From Gordonia phthalatica (lineage in GTDB: Bacteria; Actinomycetota; Actinomycetes; Mycobacteriales; Mycobacteriaceae), in NCBI RefSeq assembly GCF_001305675.1, contig NZ_CP011853.1, positions 2,046,001 through 2,110,000 on the forward strand: a stretch of DNA of 64,000 nt, in the 5' to 3' direction. A program made the translations under genes and the position numbers. This document shows positions 23,668-33,011 of the stretch, piece after piece. How positions within the stretch are numbered: the stretch's first letter is position 1; every line of letters starts with the position of its first letter. Under the pieces are notes generated by a model. The model was given only the letters and a program-made list of their open reading frames with translations, had not been told where the DNA came from and ran no database searches.

Positions 23668-25464
23668 GTGCTCCGCACTCATTTCGCCGGATCGTTGCGT
23701 CGCGAAGACGCGTCGCAGACCGTCACCGTCGTCGGATGGGTGGCGCGTCGGCGCGACCACGGCGGGGTCGTGTTCATCGATCTCCGGGACTCGTCCGGCC
23801 TGGTGCAGGTCGTCTTCCGTGACGAGAAGGTCGCCGAGGCGGCTCACCACCTGCGCGCCGAGTACTGCGTCCAGATCAGCGGCGAGGTCGACGTGCGTCC
23901 CGAGGGCAGCGAGAACCCCTCGCTGGCGTCCGGTGCCATCGAGGTCAACGCGCGGGAACTGGTGGTGCTGAACGAGTCGGCGCCGCTGCCCTTCCAGCTC
24001 GACGAGCAGCCGGGCGAGGAGGCGCGTCTGCGCCACCGCTACCTGGACCTGCGCCGGGAGGGGCCGGCGAAGGCCATCCGCCTGCGCTCCCAGGTCAGCG
24101 CCGCCGCTCGCGGAGTCCTCGGCGGGCACGACTTCGTCGAGATCGAGACCCCCACGCTGACCCGGTCCACGCCGGAGGGCGCCCGCGACTTCCTGGTCCC
24201 CGCACGCCTGCAGCCGGGATCGTTCTACGCGCTGCCGCAGAGCCCGCAGCTCTTCAAGCAGCTGCTGATGGTCGCGGGCATGGAGCGGTACTACCAGATC
24301 GCCCGCTGCTACCGCGACGAGGACTTCCGCGCCGACCGGCAGCCGGAGTTCACCCAGCTCGACATCGAGATGAGCTTCGTCGACGAGGACGACGTGATCG
24401 CCCTCGCCGAGGAGATCCTGGTCGCGTTGTGGAAGCTGATCGGCGTCGAGCTCACCACCCCGATCCCGCGCATGACCTACGCCGACGCCATGCGTCGCTA
24501 CGGCAGCGACAAGCCCGACCTGCGCTTCGACATCGAACTCGTCGAGTGCACCGACTACTTCGCCGAGACGCCGTTCCGCGTGTTCAAGGCCCCGTACGTC
24601 GGCGCCGTCGTCATGCCCGGCGGAGCGTCGCAGCCGCGTCGCCAGCTCGACGCCTGGCAGGAGTGGGCCAAGCAGCGCGGTGCGCGCGGCCTCGCCTACG
24701 TCCTGGTCCAGGAGGACGGGACCCTCACTGGACCGGTCGCCAAGAACATCTCCGACGCCGAGCGCGAAGGCCTCGCCGCCCACGTCGGCGCGAAGCCGGG
24801 CGACTGCGTCTTCTTCGCCGCCGGCGCGGTCAAGAGCTCGCGCGCACTCCTCGGCGCTGCTCGCGGCGCGATCGCCGAGAAGCTCGACCTCATCAAGGAC
24901 GGCGACTGGGCGTTCACCTGGGTCGTCGACGCCCCGCTGTTCGAGCCCGCCGACGACGCGACGGCCGCGGGTGACGTCGCCGTCGGCGCGGGTGCCTGGA
25001 CCGCCGTCCACCACGCCTTCACCTCCCCGAAGCCCGAATCGCTCGACACCCTCGAGACCAACCCGGGCGACGCCCTCGCATACGCCTACGACATCGTGTG
25101 CAACGGCAACGAGATCGGCGGCGGCTCCATCCGCATCCACCGCCGCGACGTCCAGGAACGTGTCTTCAAGATCATGGGCATCAGCGAGGAAGACGCGCAG
25201 GAGAAGTTCGGCTTCCTGCTCGACGCCTTCTCGTACGGTGCGCCGCCCCACGGCGGCATCGCATTCGGCTGGGACCGCATCACCGCGCTCCTGGCGGGCG
25301 AGCCGTCGATCCGCGAGGTCATCGCGTTCCCGAAGTCGGGCGGCGGCATCGATCCGCTGACCGACGCGCCCGCTCCGATCACCCCGGAGCAGCGCAAGGA
25401 GACGGGAATCGACGCGAAGCCGCAGAAGCCCTCCGCCGAGGCGAAGGCACCGGCGGACGACTGA
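23668..25464 (+). CDS. aspS: Aspartyl-tRNA synthetase
   Basis: A 598-residue bacterial-type class II synthetase. It has the N-terminal OB-fold anticodon domain (VVGWVARRRDHGGVVFIDLRD), RYLDLRR, motif 1 and the ATP-binding motif 2 (RCYRDEDFRADRQPEFTQLDIEMSF), the GAD insertion typical of bacterial AspRS (residues ~300-420), and motif 3 (GGIAFGWDRITALL). The GTG start is preceded by AGAAGGAAGGA. The C-terminal tail (KPQKPSAEAKAPADD) is low-complexity. No gatCAB or asnS is in the window, so discriminating versus non-discriminating activity cannot be judged. Confidence 0.97.
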   Translation: MLRTHFAGSLRREDASQTVTVVGWVARRRDHGGVVFIDLRDSSGLVQVVFRDEKVAEAAHHLRAEYCVQISGEVDVRPEGSENPSLASGAIEVNARELVVLNESAPLPFQLDEQPGEEARLRHRYLDLRREGPAKAIRLRSQVSAAARGVLGGHDFVEIETPTLTRSTPEGARDFLVPARLQPGSFYALPQSPQLFKQLLMVAGMERYYQIARCYRDEDFRADRQPEFTQLDIEMSFVDEDDVIALAEEILVALWKLIGVELTTPIPRMTYADAMRRYGSDKPDLRFDIELVECTDYFAETPFRVFKAPYVGAVVMPGGASQPRRQLDAWQEWAKQRGARGLAYVLVQEDGTLTGPVAKNISDAEREGLAAHVGAKPGDCVFFAAGAVKSSRALLGAARGAIAEKLDLIKDGDWAFTWVVDAPLFEPADDATAAGDVAVGAGAWTAVHHAFTSPKPESLDTLETNPGDALAYAYDIVCNGNEIGGGSIRIHRRDVQERVFKIMGISEEDAQEKFGFLLDAFSYGAPPHGGIAFGWDRITALLAGEPSIREVIAFPKSGGGIDPLTDAPAPITPEQRKETGIDAKPQKPSAEAKAPADD

Positions 25465-25471
25465 GGGAACC

Positions 25472-26614
25472 ATGACCGCAATCGCTGACGAACGCATCTC
25501 GTCAGTCCTCGAGACCGCCGAGGGAGTCCTGTCCAAGCGGGCGGGATCCTCGGTGCAACTCGACGAACCCGAGGACCTCGGCGGCACCGGACGATCCACC
25601 GTCATCCGTGCCCGTGTGCTCGACAACCCCGTCTCGCTGGACCGGACGGTGGTCGTCAAGGCGTTCGACGATCAGACCGCGCCCTCGCAGGTGCTGCGGG
25701 AGATCGCGTCGTACCGCTACGCGACCGCGCTGCCGACCAAGTCGCGACCGGGCCCGCAACTGCTGGCCTCCGACTTCGAGGAGCGGCTCCTGGTCCTCAC
25801 CGACCTCGGTCACGGCAGGCCCATGGTCGAATTGCTCGGGTCCACCGACATCGACGAGGTGGAACGCGGCGTCAGCGCCTGGGGCCAGGCCCTGGGGCGG
25901 ATGCATGCGGCCACCCTCGGCGGCGAGGACGACTTCGACACGCTGATGCGCGTCAGCGGCAAGACGAAGGGCGGCAAGGGTCGCGTCACCGTCGCGGGCG
26001 GCGGCATCGGCGACGAGGCCGCGGCATCCGTGCGGGCCCACGCCGCCATGCTCGCGGAGATCGATGTCGACCTGCCCGCGAACTCCCGCGAGATCCTCGA
26101 CAACGGCCTGAAACTGTTCGCGAGCGGGGACTTCCGCACGTTCAGCCCCGCCGACGTCGGTCCGGGCAACATCCTGATCAACGGCGACGGCGTCCAGTTC
26201 ATGGATTACGAGTGGGGCGAGTTCCGCGACGCCACCCTCGACGTCGCCTACGCGCTCGCGACCTTCCCCGCACTGCTCTCCACGGATGTCGTGATGGACC
26301 GCCCGCGCCTCGAACGCGCGCTGGTCCACGCCTGGCGCGGCGAGGTGAAGCCGCTCTGGCCGTCGATCAACGATCGCAAACTGGCGCGCCGGATCTTCAC
26401 CGCCCGCGCCCTCTGGGTCTGGCTCTCGACGTACTGGATGATCCAGGGCGACGCGACCGGTCACGACTGGGCGCTGCACACGACGGACGCGCGCGTGGTC
26501 CTGGCCCGGTGGGCCGACCTCGCGGACGCCGGCGAACTGGCGGGCGTCGACGAGGCCTTCGTCGACGGCGCCGACCGAGTTCAAGAGGCGCTGCGGATCT
26601 ACTGGTTCGGATGA
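25472..26614 (+). CDS. Aminoglycoside phosphotransferase-like (APH) family kinase, atypical
   Basis: A 380-residue protein with an APH/choline-kinase-like fold. An N-lobe ATP-binding Lys is plausible in RTVVVKAFDD; the catalytic loop is SPADVGPGNIL and the metal loop QFMDYEWGEFRD. The catalytic Asp and following Asn fit the D-x4-N pattern, but the His normally two positions before the Asp is replaced (PAD instead of HGD). Substrate is unknown, and resistance activity should not be assumed for a chromosomal gene lying between aspS and rarA. The ATG follows aspS by 7 bases and the stop overlaps the rarA start (ATGA). Confidence 0.75.
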   Translation: MTAIADERISSVLETAEGVLSKRAGSSVQLDEPEDLGGTGRSTVIRARVLDNPVSLDRTVVVKAFDDQTAPSQVLREIASYRYATALPTKSRPGPQLLASDFEERLLVLTDLGHGRPMVELLGSTDIDEVERGVSAWGQALGRMHAATLGGEDDFDTLMRVSGKTKGGKGRVTVAGGGIGDEAAASVRAHAAMLAEIDVDLPANSREILDNGLKLFASGDFRTFSPADVGPGNILINGDGVQFMDYEWGEFRDATLDVAYALATFPALLSTDVVMDRPRLERALVHAWRGEVKPLWPSINDRKLARRIFTARALWVWLSTYWMIQGDATGHDWALHTTDARVVLARWADLADAGELAGVDEAFVDGADRVQEALRIYWFG

Positions 26615-27981
26615 CCGGCGTGGAGGACGGGCTCTTCGACACCGACGACGGCGGCGCCGAGGGCGCAGTACCGGAGAAGGGGACGCCGAGACCGCCCCTC
26701 GCGGTCCGGATGCGTCCGCAGTCACTCGACGAGATCGTCGGGCAGCAGCACCTGCTCGGCGAGCGCGCCCCGCTGCGCAGACTGATCGCCGGTTCCGGTG
26801 CGGCGTCCGTGCTGCTCTACGGTCCGCCCGGCACAGGCAAGACGACGATGGCGTCACTCATCAGCCAGGCGACCGGCGGTCGTTTCGAGGCGCTGTCCGC
26901 GCTGTCGTCGGGTGTGAAGGAGGTCCGGGTCGTCATCGACCTGGCCCGCCGCCGACTGGCGCAGGGGCAGCAGACGGTCCTGTTCATCGACGAGGTCCAC
27001 CGGTTCTCCAAGACACAGCAGGACGCGCTGCTCGACGCCGTCGAGAACCGGATCGTGCTGCTGGTGGCCGCCACCACCGAGAATCCGTCGTTCTCCGTGG
27101 TCGCCCCGCTCCTGTCCCGATCGTTGGTGCTGCACCTGCAGTCCCTGACCGACGACGACATCAAGGCCGTGCTGCGCCGCGCCGTCGCCGACCCGCGCGG
27201 CCTGGACGGTGCGGTCACCGTGTCCGACGACGCGCTCGACCACCTGGTGGCCGTCGCGGGCGGCGACGCCCGCCGAGCCCTGACGGCACTCGAGGCCAGT
27301 GCCGACGCGGTCGAGGCCGGCGGCGAGGTGGCGGTGGCCGACGTGGAGGCGGCCATCGACCGCGCCGCGGTCCGCTACGACCGCGCAGGCGACCAGCACT
27401 ACGACGTCACCAGCGCCTTCATCAAATCCATCCGCGGTTCGGACGTCGACGCCGCCGTCCACTACCTGGCCCGGATGATCTCGGCGGGGGAGGACCCGCG
27501 GTTCATCGCCCGCAGACTGATGATCCATGCGAGCGAGGACATCGGCATGGCCGACCCCACCGCCCTGCAGGCGGCGGTCGCCGCCGCCCAGGTGGTGCAG
27601 CTGGTGGGCATGCCCGAAGCCAAGCTGGCGCTCGCACAGGCGACCATCCACCTCGCGACGGCGCCCAAGTCCGGTGCGGTGACCTCGGCGCTCGGCAGGG
27701 CGATGTCGGACGTCTCCGCGGGCAAGGCCGGCGCCGTCCCGCCGCCGCTGCGCGACGGGCACTACGCGGGGGCGAAGAAACTCGGCAACGCCCAGGGCTA
27801 CCGCTTCCCGCACGACGACCCGGACGGCGTTCTGGCGCAACAGTATCCGCCCGACGTCCTGGTCGGCGTCGACTACTACGAGCCGACCGACCACGGTTTC
27901 GAGCGGGAACTGCAACCGCGCGTCGGGCGGCTGCGGTCCATCGTCCGCGGCCTCACGTCGCGGAACCGATCCCGCAGGTAG
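26611..27981 (+). CDS. rarA: Replication-associated recombination protein A (RarA/MgsA) AAA+ ATPase
   Basis: A 456-residue AAA+ ATPase related to clamp loaders and RuvB, acting at stalled replication forks. It contains LAVRMRPQSLDEIVGQQHLLG, Walker A GPPGTGKTT, Walker B FIDEVHRFSKTQQDALL, sensor 1 ATTENPSFSV, and the RarA-specific C-terminal region HYDVTSAFIKSIRGSDVDAAVHYLARM and RRLMIHASEDIGMADP. The ATG overlaps the stop of the APH-like gene. rarA just before alaS is also seen in mycobacteria. Confidence 0.95.
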   Translation: MTGVEDGLFDTDDGGAEGAVPEKGTPRPPLAVRMRPQSLDEIVGQQHLLGERAPLRRLIAGSGAASVLLYGPPGTGKTTMASLISQATGGRFEALSALSSGVKEVRVVIDLARRRLAQGQQTVLFIDEVHRFSKTQQDALLDAVENRIVLLVAATTENPSFSVVAPLLSRSLVLHLQSLTDDDIKAVLRRAVADPRGLDGAVTVSDDALDHLVAVAGGDARRALTALEASADAVEAGGEVAVADVEAAIDRAAVRYDRAGDQHYDVTSAFIKSIRGSDVDAAVHYLARMISAGEDPRFIARRLMIHASEDIGMADPTALQAAVAAAQVVQLVGMPEAKLALAQATIHLATAPKSGAVTSALGRAMSDVSAGKAGAVPPPLRDGHYAGAKKLGNAQGYRFPHDDPDGVLAQQYPPDVLVGVDYYEPTDHGFERELQPRVGRLRSIVRGLTSRNRSRR

Positions 27982-28062
27982 ACCGCTCCCACAGTCCCCG
28001 CGCGTGCGGGGCGTAAACTCGACTGCTGACTATCACCGACCTCGACAAAGGACATCGCCGCA

Positions 28063-30726
28063 GTGCAGACGCATGAAATCCGGAAGCGTTTCCTGGATCA
28101 CTTCATCCGGGCGGGGCACACCGAGGTGCCCAGCGCCTCGCTGATCCTCGACGATCCGAACCTGCTGTTCGTCAACGCGGGCATGGTGCCTTTCAAGCCG
28201 TACTTCCTCGGCGACCAGACACCGCCGTTCGAGCGGGCGACCAGCGTGCAGAAGTGCGTGCGCACCCTCGACATCGAAGAGGTGGGCATCACCACCCGCC
28301 ACAACACGTTCTTCCAGATGGCGGGCAACTTCTCGTTCGGCGACTACTTCAAGCGCGAGGCCATCACCTTCGCGTGGAAGCTGCTGACCGACTCCGTCGA
28401 GGACGGCGGCTACGGGATGGATCCGACCAAGCTGTGGCCGACCGTCTACCTGGACGACGACGAGGCCGAGAGCATCTGGCGCGACGAGATCGGCGTGCCC
28501 GCCGAACGCATCCAGCGGCGCGGCATGGCCGACAACTACTGGTCGATGGGTGTCCCCGGCCCCTGCGGTCCGTGCTCGGAGATCTTCTACGACCGCGGCC
28601 CGGAGTACGGCGTCGAGGGCGGGCCGGAGGCCGACGAGGACCGATACATCGAGATCTGGAACCTCGTGTTCATGCAGAACGAGCGTGGCGAGGGCACCAC
28701 CAAGGACGACTACGAGATCCTCGGCCCGCTGCCGAAGAAGAACATCGACACGGGCATGGGCATCGAGCGCGTCGCCTGCCTGCTGCAGGGCGTCGACAAC
28801 GTCTACGAGACCGACCTGATGAAGCCGATCATCGACCTCACGGCCGAGATCGCCGGCCGCGGCTACGCGGCGGGCAACCACGACGACGACGTCCGGTTCC
28901 GCGTCGTCGCCGACCACGCGCGCACCGCCGTCATGCTGATCGGCGACGGCGTGGTGCCGTCCAACGACGGCCGCGGCTACGTCCTGCGCCGCCTGCTGCG
29001 CCGCATCGTGCGCTCCGTCCGTCTTCTCGGTGGACACCAGGCGATGGAGCGGGTCATCACCGCGGTCATCGATCTGATGACCCCGTCGTACCCCGAGCTC
29101 GCCGAGCAGCGCGCCCACATCCTGTCGGTCGCCGTCGCCGAGGAGACCACCTTCTCGCGGACCCTGGAGTCCGGTTCCAAGCTGTTCTCCGAGGCCGCCG
29201 ACGCCACCAAGCAGGCCGGCAGCACGTCGATCAGCGGCACCGACGCCTTCACCCTCCACGACACCTACGGGTTCCCGATCGACCTCACGCTGGAGATGGC
29301 GTCCGAGGCCGGCCTGTCCGTCGATCGCGACGGTTTCGCCGAGCTGATGAACGAGCAGCGCCAGCGCGCCAAGGCTGATGCCCGCGCCCGCAAGTCGGCG
29401 CACGCCGACCACCACGTGTACCGCGAGTTCCTCGATCGTGGACCCACCGAGTTCACCGGCTTCACCGAGCTGGTGTCCGAGGCTCGGGTCTTGGGCCTGG
29501 TGTCCGACGGCGAGCGCGTCCGGTCGGCCGCACCCGGCGCCGAACTGGAACTGATCCTGGATCGCAGCCCGCTGTACGCCGAGTCCGGCGGCCAGATGGC
29601 CGACCACGGCACCATCACCACCAGCGACGGTGTGCGTCTTCGCGTCAACGACGTCCAGAAGGTGGGCAAGAAGGTCTGGCTGCACAAGGTGGTCGTCGAC
29701 GAGGGCGAGATCGTCGAGGGCGACCAGGTCCTCGCAGCAGTCGACGCCGGCTGGCGTCACGGTGCGACGCAGGGCCACTCGGGCACTCACATGATCCACG
29801 CCGCCCTCCGCCAGGTCCTCGGACCCACCGCCACCCAGGCCGGTTCGCTGAACCGCCCCGGCTATCTGCGCTTCGACTTCCATTCCGGCACCGGTCTCAC
29901 CGAGTCCCAGCGCACCGAGATCGAGCAGATCGCCAACGAGGCCGTGGAGGCCAACTACACGGTCAACACCTTCGAGACCGACCTCACCAAGGCCAAGGCC
30001 ATGGGCGCCATGGCGCTGTTCGGCGAGAACTACGGTGACCAGGTGCGCGTCGTCGAGATCGGCGGACCGTTCTCGATGGAGCTGTGCGGCGGCACCCACG
30101 TCGCGAGCTCGGCGCAGATCGGCCCGATCACGGTGATCGGCGAGTCGTCCGTCGGCTCCGGCACTCGGCGCGTCGAGGCCTACGTCGGCATGGACTCGTT
30201 CCGCTACCTCTCGCGCGAGCGGGCCCTGATGGCAGGACTCGCCGCATCGCTGAAGGTGCCGTCCGAAGACGTTCCCGACCGCGTCGAGCAGCTGGTCCAC
30301 AAGCTGAAGGAGGCGGAGAAGGCCGTCGAGTCGCTGCGCGCCGAGCAGGCGCGCGCGGCCGTCGCCGGGCTGATCGACGAGGGCGTCACCGTGGGCGACA
30401 CCCTGGTGGTGGCGGCACGGGTGGGCGACGGCGTCGACGCCAACGGTCTGCGCAGCCTGGTGACCGATCTGCGCGGTCGCGTCGCCGATCGCAACGCGGT
30501 GATCGCGCTGTTCTCCGCAGGCGACGGCAAGGTCCCGTTCGCCGTCGGCACCACCGATGCGGCCCGCGGCGCAGGCATCAAGGCCGGCGACCTGGTCCGC
30601 GAGGTGGCCCCGCTGGTCTCCGGCCGGGGCGGCGGCAAGCCCGACCTGGCCCAGGGCTCGGGGACCGACGCCGCGGGCATCGACGGCGCGCTGGCGCGTC
30701 TGCGCGAGGTCATCGGCGCACGGTGA
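28063..30726 (+). CDS. alaS: Alanyl-tRNA synthetase
   Basis: An 887-residue class II synthetase with all domains: the catalytic core (IRKRFLDHFIRAGHTEVPS, FVNAGMVPFKPYF, TRHNTFFQMAGNFSFGDYFK), a tRNA-recognition helical region, the editing domain with zinc ligands in GHSGTHMIHAAL (around residue 569) and CGGTHV (around residue 680), and the C-terminal C-Ala domain with a coiled coil (EAEKAVESLRAEQARA). The start is GTG. The stop overlaps the ruvX start, so the two are coupled. Confidence 0.98.
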   Translation: MQTHEIRKRFLDHFIRAGHTEVPSASLILDDPNLLFVNAGMVPFKPYFLGDQTPPFERATSVQKCVRTLDIEEVGITTRHNTFFQMAGNFSFGDYFKREAITFAWKLLTDSVEDGGYGMDPTKLWPTVYLDDDEAESIWRDEIGVPAERIQRRGMADNYWSMGVPGPCGPCSEIFYDRGPEYGVEGGPEADEDRYIEIWNLVFMQNERGEGTTKDDYEILGPLPKKNIDTGMGIERVACLLQGVDNVYETDLMKPIIDLTAEIAGRGYAAGNHDDDVRFRVVADHARTAVMLIGDGVVPSNDGRGYVLRRLLRRIVRSVRLLGGHQAMERVITAVIDLMTPSYPELAEQRAHILSVAVAEETTFSRTLESGSKLFSEAADATKQAGSTSISGTDAFTLHDTYGFPIDLTLEMASEAGLSVDRDGFAELMNEQRQRAKADARARKSAHADHHVYREFLDRGPTEFTGFTELVSEARVLGLVSDGERVRSAAPGAELELILDRSPLYAESGGQMADHGTITTSDGVRLRVNDVQKVGKKVWLHKVVVDEGEIVEGDQVLAAVDAGWRHGATQGHSGTHMIHAALRQVLGPTATQAGSLNRPGYLRFDFHSGTGLTESQRTEIEQIANEAVEANYTVNTFETDLTKAKAMGAMALFGENYGDQVRVVEIGGPFSMELCGGTHVASSAQIGPITVIGESSVGSGTRRVEAYVGMDSFRYLSRERALMAGLAASLKVPSEDVPDRVEQLVHKLKEAEKAVESLRAEQARAAVAGLIDEGVTVGDTLVVAARVGDGVDANGLRSLVTDLRGRVADRNAVIALFSAGDGKVPFAVGTTDAARGAGIKAGDLVREVAPLVSGRGGGKPDLAQGSGTDAAGIDGALARLREVIGAR

Positions 30727-31151
30727 TCACCCCGCGCGGACGGCACATCGCCGTCGACGTCGGCAGTGTCCGTGTCGGGGTGGCCGTGTGCGACCCCGAT
30801 GGGATCCTCGCCACGCCGGTCGAGACCATCCGCCGAGCCAAGGACGGCTCGGACATCGCCCGGCTCATCGAGATCATCACCGAGTACGAGGCGATCGGCG
30901 TCGTCATCGGACTGCCCCGCACTCTTCGCGGCGAGGAGGGGCCTGCGGTGCGTGCCGCGCGCTACTTCGGTCGGCAGCTGACATCCGAGTTCGACGGTGT
31001 CTCGATCGAGTTCTACGACGAGCGGCTCACCACTGTGACTGCGACCCAAGCGTTGCGTGCGTCAGGAGTGAAAGCGAAAGACGCGCGTGCCGTCGTGGAT
31101 CAGGCGGCCGCGGTCGCTATCCTTCAGGGATGGCTGGACGCGCAGCGATGA
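30723..31151 (+). CDS. ruvX: Putative Holliday junction resolvase / pre-16S rRNA nuclease YqgF
   Basis: A 142-residue RNase H-fold nuclease of the YqgF/RuvX family. It has the N-terminal strand IAVDVGSVRVGVAVCD with its catalytic Asp, the VVIGLPRTLRGEEGPA segment, DERLTTVTA with an acidic residue, and the terminal VVDQAAAVAILQGWLD. Members mature the 5' end of 16S rRNA in several bacteria; a recombination role has also been proposed. The GTG start overlaps the alaS stop. mltG follows, as in many bacteria. Confidence 0.93.
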   Translation: MITPRGRHIAVDVGSVRVGVAVCDPDGILATPVETIRRAKDGSDIARLIEIITEYEAIGVVIGLPRTLRGEEGPAVRAARYFGRQLTSEFDGVSIEFYDERLTTVTATQALRASGVKAKDARAVVDQAAAVAILQGWLDAQR

Positions 31152-31181
31152 GCCACGCCCCGACGAGGAGGAGTTTCCCAC

Positions 31182-33011
31182 GTGTCTGATCAGGACGACC
31201 CGCGCAGTGAAAGCGCCGGTGACCGCCAGCCCCGAGAGGGCGACGAGCGCCGCCGCTATTTCACGGAGTCGATGGGATTCGGACAATCGGGCAATCGACA
31301 TCGTCGCCGTCGTGCACCCGGCGATCCGACGACGACCGGCAGCATCCCGATCGTGCGCACCGGCGATTCCCTGCCCGATCCGACGATCGAGTATCGGACG
31401 CCCGAACGCCCGGCGGGGGAGCCGTCCCCGTACTTCCAGGTGCAGTACCGGCCGTCCGAGGTGGAGGGTCTGAGCTTCACCGAGCCGCGCACCTCGCCGT
31501 ATGCGAGTGAGCCGCCTACCGTGGTCAATCCGCCCGTGCGACACCAGCAGCCTCCGGCGCAGCAGCCTCCCGCCGCCGCGAGTGAGCCGACCGGTCTGTT
31601 CGACATCCTCGACGCGACCCAGGAGGAGTCCGCGCGGCCCGCCCCCGCTGCTGCGACCCCGGCCCCCGCCGCTCCGGCTCCGATCCCGTCTCCGGAACCG
31701 AGTCCGGCACCGGTGGCCGCCGGGATCACCGATCCGAACCTGGGTGCGCCGGTCCCGACGCCCGCGCGCGTCGAGTCGGCCGCGGAGCCCGCGCACGCGG
31801 CGCCGGCCCGGGTCACTGCCGCCCCCGACTACCTCGACGATGAGACCGATGACGACGTCGACCGGCCGATGCCCGCACGGAAGAGGAATCGCAAGGTCCT
31901 CCTGACGTTGCTGATCCTGGCCGTCGTGGTGGTCCTGGTGCTCTCGGGCATCGCGTTGAAGGCGCTCGGCGTCTTCGATTCGTCGAAGGACTACGACAGC
32001 ACCACCGGACACGGTGCGGCGCTGGTCCACGTGGCGAGCGACTCGTCGATCCGCGACATCGGGGACACGCTCGCCGATGCCGGCGTGGTCGGCAGTCGCA
32101 AGGCGTTCGTCGACGCCACCGGCACTGAGACCGTGGCGGCCGGCTTCTACAAGCTGCCCAAGGGCATCTCCGCGGCTACGGCGGTGCAGAAGATGCAGGG
32201 GCCGGAGAACCGCGTCGGGTCCATCTCGCTCCCGGAGGGCCGACAGCTCGACTCGAAGAAGGGCGCCGACGGCAAGACGACGCCGGGCGTCTTCGAGATG
32301 ATCGCCACGGCGACGTCGGTCAAGACCGACGACGGGACGTACGGCGTCACCGTCAAGCAGTTGACGGAAGCCGCAAGCGATGCCAGTGCCGACGAGCTCG
32401 GCATCCCGGCCTGGGCTCGCGAGACCTTCGACAAGCTGGGTGGCGACCACCGTCGTATCGAAGGGCTGATCGCCGCGGGCTCCTGGGAGAACATCGATCC
32501 GCGTGAGGACGCCACCCAGATCCTGCGGTCGTTGATCACCGCGTCCGCCGACCGGTTCACCGCGTGGGGGATCGAGTCGGACACCAACACCGGTCTGACC
32601 CCGTACCAGACGCTCGTCACCGCCTCCATCGTGGAGCGGGAGGCGTTTGACGCCGCCGATTTCCCGAAGGTGGCTCGCGTCATCCTCAACCGCCTGAAGG
32701 TGGACCAGCGTCTGGAGATGGACTCGACGGCCAACTACACGGCCGACATCCAGAACATCGACCTGGGTGGTGCCGCGTACAAGGACGAGAACGCCTGGAA
32801 CACCTACCAGCACAAGGGACTGCCGATCACGCCGATCGGGACCGTGGGAGAGCGCGCGCTGAACGCGACCATCGACCCGGCGAACGGCGACTGGCTGTAC
32901 TTCGTGACGGTCGACAAGGACGGCAAGACGCTCTTCTCGAAGACCTTCGAGCAGCACAAGAAGAACCGGCAGGTGGCGTGCAAGAACAAACTCCTGGTCA
33001 CCGGCTGCTGA
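31182..33011 (+). CDS. mltG: Endolytic peptidoglycan transglycosylase MltG
   Basis: A 609-residue membrane protein of the MltG/YceG family that cuts nascent glycan strands. The first ~235 residues are cytoplasmic, disordered and rich in Pro, Ala and Gln, a long actinobacterial extension. One membrane segment lies near residues 238-262 (LLTLLILAVVVVLVLSG). The extracellular part includes a LysM-like/YceG region and the catalytic core with the Glu in ASIVEREAF (near residue 484), FPKVARVILNRLKVDQRLEMDSTANY and KGLPITPIGTVGERALNATIDP. GAGGAGGAG precedes the GTG start. The stop overlaps the aroE ATG by one base. Confidence 0.94.
   Translation: MSDQDDPRSESAGDRQPREGDERRRYFTESMGFGQSGNRHRRRRAPGDPTTTGSIPIVRTGDSLPDPTIEYRTPERPAGEPSPYFQVQYRPSEVEGLSFTEPRTSPYASEPPTVVNPPVRHQQPPAQQPPAAASEPTGLFDILDATQEESARPAPAAATPAPAAPAPIPSPEPSPAPVAAGITDPNLGAPVPTPARVESAAEPAHAAPARVTAAPDYLDDETDDDVDRPMPARKRNRKVLLTLLILAVVVVLVLSGIALKALGVFDSSKDYDSTTGHGAALVHVASDSSIRDIGDTLADAGVVGSRKAFVDATGTETVAAGFYKLPKGISAATAVQKMQGPENRVGSISLPEGRQLDSKKGADGKTTPGVFEMIATATSVKTDDGTYGVTVKQLTEAASDASADELGIPAWARETFDKLGGDHRRIEGLIAAGSWENIDPREDATQILRSLITASADRFTAWGIESDTNTGLTPYQTLVTASIVEREAFDAADFPKVARVILNRLKVDQRLEMDSTANYTADIQNIDLGGAAYKDENAWNTYQHKGLPITPIGTVGERALNATIDPANGDWLYFVTVDKDGKTLFSKTFEQHKKNRQVACKNKLLVTGC

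Noticed and set aside
23152..25659. An 835-codon minus-strand frame opposite aspS
   Set aside because: It is antisense to a certain tRNA synthetase and has no family features.
25472..26614. An aminoglycoside resistance gene
   Set aside because: The catalytic-loop His is missing and the gene is embedded in a conserved housekeeping operon.
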